DNA of 11,349 nt from DASWYB01 sp036405195 (GTDB taxonomy: Bacteria > Patescibacteriota > UBA1384 > 2-12-FULL-50-11 > DASWYB01): NCBI GenBank assembly GCA_036405195.1, contig DASWYB010000032.1, forward strand, positions 1-11,349, given 5' to 3'. Below are positions 6,422 through 11,349 of this stretch, piece after piece. How positions within the stretch are numbered: the first letter of the stretch is position 1; every line of letters starts with the position of its first letter. A program made the position numbers and the translations under genes. The notes under the pieces were generated by a model. That model was not told where the DNA came from, did no database searches, and was given only the letters and a program-made list of their open reading frames with translations.

Positions 6422-7984
6422 ATGAAAGAAGGAATGACACGCGGCCGAGTACCGAACTCGGCGGCGTGGCTGTTACTGTTGGTGGTCTTGCTGTTCGGAG
6501 GATTGTTTGTATCTCCGGCGGCTAAGGCCGATCTGTTCACCCGCACCAAAGTGGTGCGGCGGTTCGGGACCGATCGCAAGATAGATGTCGCGATCGACGG
6601 TCGGGCACAGTTCTGGATGCGGTTCTACATCGTCAACCAGATGGACCCGTCTGCTCAGGATCGTCAGGGCGTCGCGCCCTACGATTGCGCTATCGACATC
6701 GATGCACAGGCCGGTAAGAACCCGGAAGTGCGCGGTGGCCGGAAAGAGGAGTTCAAGGACAAAGTCCTCTCCTGGCGCAAGCTCTTCCAGGGCGAGGGTC
6801 CGGGCTACGATGGCCGAGTCCGCCTCCAGGCGGAGAACAAACGCAACCAGGCCAAGCTCAAGAAAGACCTGCAAAAGGAAGGCCGCTCCGACCGGTTTGT
6901 TAAGCGGAACGTCTTCACCGGCATTCTGAAAGGTCGGATTGAGCCCAGCGAATTTGTGCCGGGAGACACCCTCCGCATCGAGTATGCCGCGGATCAGGAT
7001 CAGGATGACAACTACATTGATGTCGTCATTGCTCCTTACACGCTGGCTCAGATGCTCGGAATCCAGCAACAGATGACCACATTGGGCCTCCTGCAAGGGG
7101 GGAACCCGATGCTCGGTTCTCAGGCCCTCCTCCCCACGAACGTCCCGCTCAGCGCGGCGACCCAGTGGGATCCCGGATCGCTCCCGCACCCTCAAGGGGT
7201 GCAGACCCCGAATAACGTAGGGCCGGATGCCCGTTTCCGGCGTGACGGTGGTGCCTTCGATGGCACTGCCTATCGTCCGGGACAGCGCAACTCGTTCCCC
7301 TCGGGAGGACCCGCGCCAAGCGGGAGCTATGGAGACCAAACTCCCCACCATGTGCCGCCGGCGCCTTACACAGGTGCGCCGCTCTACGGCTCGGGGACAA
7401 TGGTCCCTCCCAGCCCGCCTCCTGCATCCACTCCGACCGAGCCGCCTCCGGGCGACCCGCGTCCGAATGTGGAGATCGCCCCGCCAGCAGCGCCTCGTGC
7501 TGCTTCTGGTCGGGGGATCGACCTGGATGAAGAAGAGCGGTTCGAACGAGGCTCGTCTCGTCGCCCGGAGTCCGCTCCGGTACCGATGGGACAGTCCGCA
7601 GGCGACAACGACCTGCGTCCCGTGGGCACGAAAACCGGAACTCTGGCAACGCTGGAGTTTCAGTTCGTGCTTCGCTCGGGATCGTTTACGGAGTACTCCT
7701 TCAAGATTGGAGTCGTAGGATATCACCCGGCAACGGGGAAACCTGTCGACTTCACGCCTGGACCCAACGGCCAAGTTTTGCCGAAGGTCTTTCAGGTCGT
7801 CGGGGGAAAGGCGCAGTACGCCGCCCAGCCCGGTCTGATCTACGTCCCATACTTTACCGGGACGGTGCAGAAGGAGTGGGAACTCCCGCCCGATAAGCGG
7901 GATGGCATGTTCAACGAAGGTAGGAGTCCGGGCTGGGTCGTTCCCGAAGGGGGACGCCGGCTTGTTCTGACACGGAGGAACTAG
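6422..7984 (+). CDS. Gene A: secreted proline-rich protein of unrecognised family
   Basis: The product (520 aa) begins with a clear signal peptide: basic start, hydrophobic run at about 15-30, and an AKA cleavage motif before Asp37. Residues 37-205 look like a folded, charged, strand-rich domain with the only cysteine (Cys89). Residues 135-165 are rich in Lys/Arg/Gln. A Gln/Leu-rich stretch (207-236) leads into a long low-complexity region rich in Pro, Gly and Ser (about 240-395), with runs such as PPSPPPASTPTEPPP. The C-terminal 400-520 returns to an alternating, strand-like pattern (LATLEFQFVLRSGSF, GLIYVPYFTGTV). I see no catalytic motif, transmembrane anchor or sorting signal. GC is far above the flanks. 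Gene B begins two bases after the stop, with its ribosome site inside gene A, so the pair is co-translated. I cannot assign a function; an extracellular structural or scaffolding role is a guess. Confidence 0.85.
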   Translation: MKEGMTRGRVPNSAAWLLLLVVLLFGGLFVSPAAKADLFTRTKVVRRFGTDRKIDVAIDGRAQFWMRFYIVNQMDPSAQDRQGVAPYDCAIDIDAQAGKNPEVRGGRKEEFKDKVLSWRKLFQGEGPGYDGRVRLQAENKRNQAKLKKDLQKEGRSDRFVKRNVFTGILKGRIEPSEFVPGDTLRIEYAADQDQDDNYIDVVIAPYTLAQMLGIQQQMTTLGLLQGGNPMLGSQALLPTNVPLSAATQWDPGSLPHPQGVQTPNNVGPDARFRRDGGAFDGTAYRPGQRNSFPSGGPAPSGSYGDQTPHHVPPAPYTGAPLYGSGTMVPPSPPPASTPTEPPPGDPRPNVEIAPPAAPRAASGRGIDLDEEERFERGSSRRPESAPVPMGQSAGDNDLRPVGTKTGTLATLEFQFVLRSGSFTEYSFKIGVVGYHPATGKPVDFTPGPNGQVLPKVFQVVGGKAQYAAQPGLIYVPYFTGTVQKEWELPPDKRDGMFNEGRSPGWVVPEGGRRLVLTRRN

Positions 7985-7986
7985 CG

Positions 7987-9186
7987 ATGAAGTGGCGACA
8001 TATAATCGCCGCACTTTCTCTGGTCGTGAGCGCCCTCGTGGCGCTCCCGGCTCAGGCCAAGAAGGTGTACACCGAAGGGCAGTACGGTACGTCGCCACTT
8101 GGGCCGCGCAAGCTGGACATGAACAATGGCCAGTTCGTGAGCGGTCAGGCGGTGGACGACTACCGGCGCTTCATGCTCAGCGAACGCGTTGCTGTCGCGG
8201 CCAAGGAGATCGGCATCGCGCCGCACTTCTGGCAGGTCACGAAGATCGCGATCAACGACGCGAACCAGGACTACGTCGTCATCCCTAAGGGTACGCAGCG
8301 AGACCTTCGGGTTCTCATTGCGGACAGCTTTGCCAAGGGGATGTGGACGGAAACGTCCAAAGGGAGCAAGATCTGGTACCTCCGGGTCCAGGGCTTCGTT
8401 CCCGACCGCCTCGACGGCGAAGACATGGCCTTCTACTCCCGCGTCTGGAATGAAGTGCGCGGGTTCCAGGAAGACTTCATGTTCGCGCCGGGCTTCCAGC
8501 CCCAATGCGCGGGGGTGCTCATATACCACGAGGCCGCCGAGCAGATGGTCTGGGTGGCGATGCTGGAGAAGTGCCGCAACCTCTGGTGGGCGTCGCTTCA
8601 CATCTCCATCCGGATCCTTATGGAGGAACGCCTGATTCCCGGGCCGCGCGGTCCGGAAGGAGAACAGGGTCCTCCGGGAGTACGTGGTCCGGAAGGTCCG
8701 ATTGGTCCGCAGGGACCTCCAGGCTGGACAGGTCCGCGCGGGCCGCGTGGCTACCCCGGTCCGCCGGGACGAGACGGCGAAGTCCGTTACGTGCTGGGGT
8801 TCCAGCCGAACTGGAGCTTCGTTCCTGGTGGGCGCCAGCCCACTCCGGCATACGTGGTGGATACGAAGCCGGGACTCATCCCCACGGTAGCCGCGTTGAT
8901 GGGGTTCGCCCAGCCGTTCTGGGCTCGAGGGAACACCTATAACATCGCGGGAGGTCGCGCCACTGGTGGAAACTCTGTCGCGATATCGCGGCAGTACCAG
9001 ACATCGGCAAACTTCAACGAGCAGAACACGGATGTGACTGCCAATGGAGGAGCCGGTGGGGCCGGTGGTAACGCCACCAACACGACGACCGTGGATAATC
9101 ACCCGGTCAACGTGAACATGAACACCAACGGCAACGAGGTCAACGGCGCCAACAGCAACGGCGGCGCCGCAGGGGCCGGCAAGTAA
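7987..9186 (+). CDS. Gene B: secreted collagen-like protein with an Asn/Gly-rich tail
   Basis: The product (399 aa) has a signal peptide (basic MKWRH, hydrophobic 6-21, PAQA before Lys25). Residues 25-215 form an unrecognised domain with many aromatic residues and two cysteines (174, 196) that could pair outside the cell. Residues 219-263 are 15 uninterrupted Gly-X-Y triplets (GPR GPE GEQ GPP and so on), the collagen triple-helix pattern. A second domain spans 265-335, and the tail 336-399 (QYQTSANFNEQN..., GGNATN, NVNMNTNG) is Asn/Gly-rich and resembles the start of gene C. GGAGG at 7974-7978, 8 bases before ATG, is a strong ribosome site inside the end of gene A. Composition is GC-rich like A (39 of 60 bases in 8161-8220). 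No C-terminal anchor is seen, so it would be released or held by partners. Trimerisation through the collagen region is an inference. Confidence 0.9.
   Translation: MKWRHIIAALSLVVSALVALPAQAKKVYTEGQYGTSPLGPRKLDMNNGQFVSGQAVDDYRRFMLSERVAVAAKEIGIAPHFWQVTKIAINDANQDYVVIPKGTQRDLRVLIADSFAKGMWTETSKGSKIWYLRVQGFVPDRLDGEDMAFYSRVWNEVRGFQEDFMFAPGFQPQCAGVLIYHEAAEQMVWVAMLEKCRNLWWASLHISIRILMEERLIPGPRGPEGEQGPPGVRGPEGPIGPQGPPGWTGPRGPRGYPGPPGRDGEVRYVLGFQPNWSFVPGGRQPTPAYVVDTKPGLIPTVAALMGFAQPFWARGNTYNIAGGRATGGNSVAISRQYQTSANFNEQNTDVTANGGAGGAGGNATNTTTVDNHPVNVNMNTNGNEVNGANSNGGAAGAGK
8641..8775 (+). repeat. Collagen-like Gly-X-Y tract within gene B
   Basis: Fifteen consecutive codon triplets encode Gly-X-Y with no interruption; Pro occupies many X and Y positions and charged residues (Arg, Glu, Asp) fill others. 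The codons vary, so this is not a recent slippage product at DNA level. With so few triplets the helix would be short. Confidence 0.92.
8992..9183 (+). repeat. Asn-rich module at the end of gene B, shared with gene C
   Basis: Residues 336-399 of gene B align by eye with residues 42-110 of gene C: QYQTS, then N-x-N-x-QN, then GGNATN with a similar gap, then alternating Asn/Val. A 14-base identical run (8992-9005 and 9479-9492) underlies QYQTS. This indicates common ancestry of the two modules despite the different GC content of the genes. Confidence 0.65.
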
Positions 9187-9211
9187 CTCGCTCAGGCTTC
9201 GGCTTGGGCAC

Positions 9212-9241
9212 GGGGAAGGGAGAGGTGACTCTCTCTTCCCC
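9212..9241 (+). terminator. Hairpin terminator after gene B
   Basis: A 13-bp stem with one G-U pair (9212-9224 with 9229-9241) and a GTGA loop lies 25 bases after the gene B stop. The following sequence is only moderately T-rich (ATCTCTTTCTCG), so termination may be partial and gene C could receive read-through. Confidence 0.55.
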
Positions 9242-9285
9242 AACATCTCTTTCTCGTTTCATGTGTTGTGCAAAGATGCTCAATC

Positions 9286-9304
9286 ATGAGGAGAGAATCC
9301 TCAT
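9286..9304 (+). other. Small hairpin in the gene B-gene C gap
   Basis: ATGAGGA (9286-9292) and TCCTCAT (9298-9304) form a perfect 7-bp stem with a GAGAA loop, followed by CTCTTTGG. It may be a leader hairpin of gene C or a weak terminator. I see no clear -35/-10 pair for gene C between 9242 and 9345. Confidence 0.35.
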
Positions 9305-9345
9305 CTCTTTGGTCGAAAGAGGTTTGAATATCCGTAAAATATAAC

Positions 9346-9350
9346 GGAGG
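9346..9350 (+). promoter_or_regulatory. Ribosome binding site that sets the gene C start
   Basis: GGAGG ends 5 bases before ATG 9356. An in-frame GTG at 9350 overlaps this site and is therefore not the start. Confidence 0.8.
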
Positions 9351-9355
9351 TGGTT

Positions 9356-10228
9356 ATGCAGAAATTAGCAATCTTACCAGTTCTCGTTTCGGCGGCAGCG
9401 GTAGCGCTCAGCGGCGGGGTCACTCCGGCGCAGGCGACCAACTGGGAAGACTACGCAGACGCAATTGCTGCGCAGTATCAGTACCAGACATCCACAAACG
9501 TTAACGTGCAGAATCAGTCAACGACCGTGGGTGCGACAACACCAACGACTTCTACCGGTGGTAATGCGACAAACGTTACCAACGTCACAAGTCAGGATAC
9601 GAATATCAACCAGAACAATAACCAGAACGTTGTCTCTATTGCCAACGTAAACGGTAACGGTTCTGCAAGTGCTTCGGGCAGTGCAGCAGGAACGCAAACT
9701 GGAACAGGTACGCAAACAGGTACACAGACGGTTAATCCAACACCGACGCCAACCCCAACACCAACCCCCACCACTACAACAGGTGGAAATGGTACCAACG
9801 TAACGAACGTTACGTCACAAAATGGCAATATCAACCAGAATAACAACCAAAACGTTATTCCGATTGCCAACGTGAATGGTAACGGCACGGCAACTGCGTC
9901 TGGAAGTGCTTCGAGCACCCAGAATGCCACGATTACTCAAACATCGAATCAATCGGTGAACACAGGTAATCAGACTGGTACGCCAACCCCAACACCAACC
10001 AGCACGACGACGACTTCGACTTCAACCTCGACGTCTACCTCGACTTCAACTGGTAGCAAAACAACGGCAACTGCTTCGGCTTTTGCTTCGACCCTCGAGC
10101 AGCTTCCCGCTGCTGGAGCAGCTCCAGCTCTTGCTGGTGGTGCATTAGCTGGTTTCGGTTCCATTGTTGCGGTTATCCGCGCTTGGGCTCGTCGCCAGAA
10201 AGAAATCCTTAACGACCTCATTGGTTAA
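9356..10228 (+). CDS. Gene C: cell-wall-anchored Asn/Thr-rich surface protein with LPAAG sorting signal
   Basis: The product (290 aa) starts with a signal peptide (MQKLAILPVLV..., cleavage likely after PAQA, residue 27). The mature part contains two 43-residue Asn-rich repeats (68-110 and 143-185, 36 of 43 identical), separated by Thr/Gly and Thr-Pro stalks (about 112-142) and followed by a Thr-Pro/Thr-Ser stalk (208-233). The C-terminus has the three-part sorting layout: LPAAG (250-254), a hydrophobic run (255-274) and a basic tail (RAWARRQKE). This resembles LPxTG-type sortase substrates, with Ala for Thr. The Asn-rich repeats alternate polar and hydrophobic residues, which suggests a beta-solenoid or amyloid-like adhesin, but this is inference. 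The gene ends in tandem TAA codons. GC is near the flanking level (29 of 60 bases in 9841-9900), unlike A and B. No sortase is in the window. Confidence 0.9.
   Translation: MQKLAILPVLVSAAAVALSGGVTPAQATNWEDYADAIAAQYQYQTSTNVNVQNQSTTVGATTPTTSTGGNATNVTNVTSQDTNINQNNNQNVVSIANVNGNGSASASGSAAGTQTGTGTQTGTQTVNPTPTPTPTPTPTTTTGGNGTNVTNVTSQNGNINQNNNQNVIPIANVNGNGTATASGSASSTQNATITQTSNQSVNTGNQTGTPTPTPTSTTTTSTSTSTSTSTSTGSKTTATASAFASTLEQLPAAGAAPALAGGALAGFGSIVAVIRAWARRQKEILNDLIG
9557..9685 (+). repeat. Asn-rich repeat 1 of gene C
   Basis: It encodes 43 residues from GGNATNVTNV to ASGSA. It differs from repeat 2 at seven residues. Many codons differ synonymously (for example AACGTTACC against AACGTAACG), so the duplication is old and the protein sequence has been kept. 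Confidence 0.9.
9782..9910 (+). repeat. Asn-rich repeat 2 of gene C
   Basis: It encodes 43 residues from GGNGTNVTNV to ASGSA. The centre, INQNNNQNV, is identical to repeat 1. The spacing between the two repeat starts is 225 bases, filled by a Thr-Gly and Thr-Pro linker. Confidence 0.9.
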
Positions 10229-10248
10229 TAATGGTTTTTCTACAAAGG

Positions 10249-10269
10249 CTCCCCGAAAGGGGAGTTTTT
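10249..10269 (+). terminator. Intrinsic terminator after gene C
   Basis: CTCCCC (10249-10254), a GAAA tetraloop and GGGGAG (10259-10264) are followed by five T. This is a textbook rho-independent terminator 20 bases after the gene C stop. Confidence 0.9.
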
Positions 10270-10279
10270 GGTTTTGCTC

Positions 10280-10337
10280 GAGTTTTATAGACAAGCATCT
10301 AAGGAGCCCTTCTCCGCGAGGCTTGTCTATAAAACTC
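10280..10337. repeat. Perfect 17-bp inverted repeat between gene C and prfB
   Basis: The arms at 10280-10296 and 10321-10337 are exact reverse complements and enclose a 24-base loop that holds a small GGAG/CTCC stem. It sits after the gene C terminator and 23 bases before the prfB -10 box. There is no T tract after either arm. It could be a remnant of a small mobile element, a regulator site, or a processing stem. No gene lies inside it. Confidence 0.8.
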
Positions 10338-10360
10338 TCGCTCTGAATGGGGAAGGAAGG

Positions 10361-10366
10361 TATAAT
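10361..10366 (+). promoter_or_regulatory. prfB -10 box predicting a leaderless transcript
   Basis: TATAAT is followed by six bases and then the ATG of prfB, so initiation would fall on or next to the A of the start codon. No recognisable -35 hexamer lies 16-18 bases upstream. The purine run before the box ends 12 bases from the ATG, too far for a normal Shine-Dalgarno. Confidence 0.65.
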
Positions 10367-10372
10367 ACGTAT

Positions 10373-11344
10373 ATGGAAAAGAAACAGCAGTTGGCTGAAC
10401 TATTAGGAATCGAGAATAAAAAAGTGCGGATTGCAGAAATTCAAAAAGATATGCAGTCAGCTGATTTTTGGGCTGATCATGTGAAGGCTGCGGAAATTAC
10501 CCAAGAACTAAAGCAGCTCGATGACATTGTGACTGAATTTGAATTAGCTGAGACGCCAGAAGAGATCGCTGAGTTGGAAAAGTACACGCTTCTTTCGGGG
10601 GAATACGACGCTGAGCCAGCGATTATGACCATTTCAGCTGGAAGTGGGGGAACTGAAGCTCAAGACTGGGCTGAAATGCTTATGCGAATGTATGTTCGGT
10701 ATTCCGAGAAAAGTGGCTTAACGGCAACGATCTTAGACATTTCTGAGGGCGAAGAAGCTGGCATTAAGTCGGCAACTCTCGAAATAAAAGGTCCTTTTGC
10801 TTTTGGCTACTTAAAAGCAGAGGCAGGGGTACACCGTTTAGTACGTATGTCGCCATTTGACGCCGACAAGGCACGTCATACATCCTTTGCATTGGTCCAA
10901 GTAATTCCAAAGTTAAAACCGAAAACAGTGAGTATTGACCCAAAAGACCTACGGGTTGATGTGTATCGGGCGGGAGGAAAAGGTGGCCAGGGTGTAAACA
11001 CTACCGATTCAGCAGTGCGGTTGACTCATTTGCCAACCGGACTTGTTGTTGCGGTTCAAAATGAACGTTCCCAGCTACAGAACAAAGAGATTGCCATGGC
11101 TATTTTGCTGTCTCGATTAGAACTGTTGCAAAAAGAGAAAAATGCCGAACAAGTGGCGTTCTTAAAAGGTGATTTCCGTGAAGCGGCGTGGGGGAATCAG
11201 ATCCGTAGCTATGTGCTGGCTCCGTACCAATTAATTAAAGATCATCGTACGGGCCATGAGTCGCCAAGCCCGCAAGACGTTTTAAACGGTGACATTCAAG
11301 ATTTCATTGAAGCCGGATTGCGGTGGATGAAGGAGGCTCCATAG
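10373..11344 (+). CDS. prfB: Peptide chain release factor 2 (RF2), shortened N-terminal domain
   Basis: A 323-residue class I release factor that ends translation at UAA and UGA. The RF2 codon-recognition tripeptide SPF is at 160-162 (VRMSPFDADKARHTSF) and the catalytic GGQ at 204-206. The residue after GGQ is Gly, giving GGKGGQGVNTTDSAVR, where E. coli RF2 has GGQHVN. GSGGTEAQDWAEML (90-103) is the expected RF signature. Against E. coli RF2 (365 aa) the N-terminus is about 28 residues shorter and domain 1 lacks a further segment before SGEYD (75-79). I chose ATG 10373 because it follows the TATAAT box; the frame stays open to a GTG at 10268, but that part crosses the inverted repeat and matches no RF2 sequence. 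No programmed frameshift is needed. It ends in TAG. Confidence 0.95.
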   Translation: MEKKQQLAELLGIENKKVRIAEIQKDMQSADFWADHVKAAEITQELKQLDDIVTEFELAETPEEIAELEKYTLLSGEYDAEPAIMTISAGSGGTEAQDWAEMLMRMYVRYSEKSGLTATILDISEGEEAGIKSATLEIKGPFAFGYLKAEAGVHRLVRMSPFDADKARHTSFALVQVIPKLKPKTVSIDPKDLRVDVYRAGGKGGQGVNTTDSAVRLTHLPTGLVVAVQNERSQLQNKEIAMAILLSRLELLQKEKNAEQVAFLKGDFREAAWGNQIRSYVLAPYQLIKDHRTGHESPSPQDVLNGDIQDFIEAGLRWMKEAP

Positions 11345-11349
11345 CTGTA

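Noticed and set aside
6473..8098. Long minus-strand ORF (541 aa) opposite gene A
   Set aside because: It is antisense to a gene with a signal peptide, ribosome site and coupled neighbour. Its translation is Arg-rich and featureless, as expected from a GC-rich shadow frame.
6422..9186. GC-rich block as simple assembly contamination
   Set aside because: Not fully excluded, but both flanks continue the same plus-strand CPR-like sequence and gene B shares a module with the normal-GC gene C, so a real genomic insertion is more likely.
7981..9246. Minus-strand ORF (421 aa) opposite gene B
   Set aside because: Shadow of the GC-rich collagen-like gene. It has no ribosome site and no recognisable domain.
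9557..9910. CRISPR-like or tandem DNA repeat
   Set aside because: The two copies are coding, 43 codons long, diverged at DNA level and separated by a coding linker.
10268..10372. N-terminal extension of prfB to a GTG
   Set aside because: It runs through the gene C terminator tail and the 17-bp inverted repeat and has no similarity to RF2. The TATAAT box fits ATG 10373.

Overview
The window looks like a piece of a Patescibacteria (Candidate Phyla Radiation, CPR) chromosome. This is an inference. It rests on the set of compact information-processing genes (dprA, topA, recR, cysS, prfB), a shortened release factor 2, start codons placed almost directly after -10 promoter boxes, and a surface protein with an LPxxG-type sorting signal. 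The standard genetic code fits: no gene needs UGA as a sense codon and an RF2 gene is present. Of the eight genes, six stop with TAG and two with TAA.

Layout. 1-606: no convincing protein gene. It holds a candidate structured non-coding RNA on the minus strand, driven by a perfect TTGACA-17-TATAAT promoter and closed by a strong hairpin terminator. 607-6001: four plus-strand genes for DNA uptake/recombination (dprA, recR), DNA topology (topA) and cysteinyl-tRNA synthesis (cysS), at about 45% GC in a sampled block. 6002-6421: a regulatory stretch with a two-part hairpin, a terminator, a near-consensus promoter, and a second terminator only about 15-40 bases after the predicted transcription start. 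This suggests attenuation or a very short RNA.

6422-10228: three secreted-protein genes. Gene A (520 aa) has a signal peptide and a proline-rich middle, and I do not recognise its family. Gene B (399 aa) has a signal peptide, 15 perfect Gly-X-Y collagen triplets and an Asn/Gly-rich tail. Gene C (290 aa) has a signal peptide, two diverged 43-residue Asn-rich repeats, Thr-Pro and Thr-Ser stalks and a C-terminal LPAAG sorting signal. A and B are markedly GC-rich (about 65% in a sampled block), while C is close to the flanks. The tail of B and the start of C share a module, so the three probably belong to one cell-surface system, with A and B possibly acquired or under different compositional pressure.

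10249-11344: a terminator, a perfect 17-bp inverted repeat, and prfB (RF2), whose -10 box predicts a leaderless mRNA.

The surface genes carry strong Shine-Dalgarno sites, whereas dprA, topA and prfB carry none and topA and prfB look leaderless. The window therefore mixes two styles of translation start. The best candidate for an undescribed system is the A-B-C surface cluster (collagen-like plus Asn-rich modules, sortase anchoring), with its attenuator-like leader. The orphan minus-strand RNA is second.
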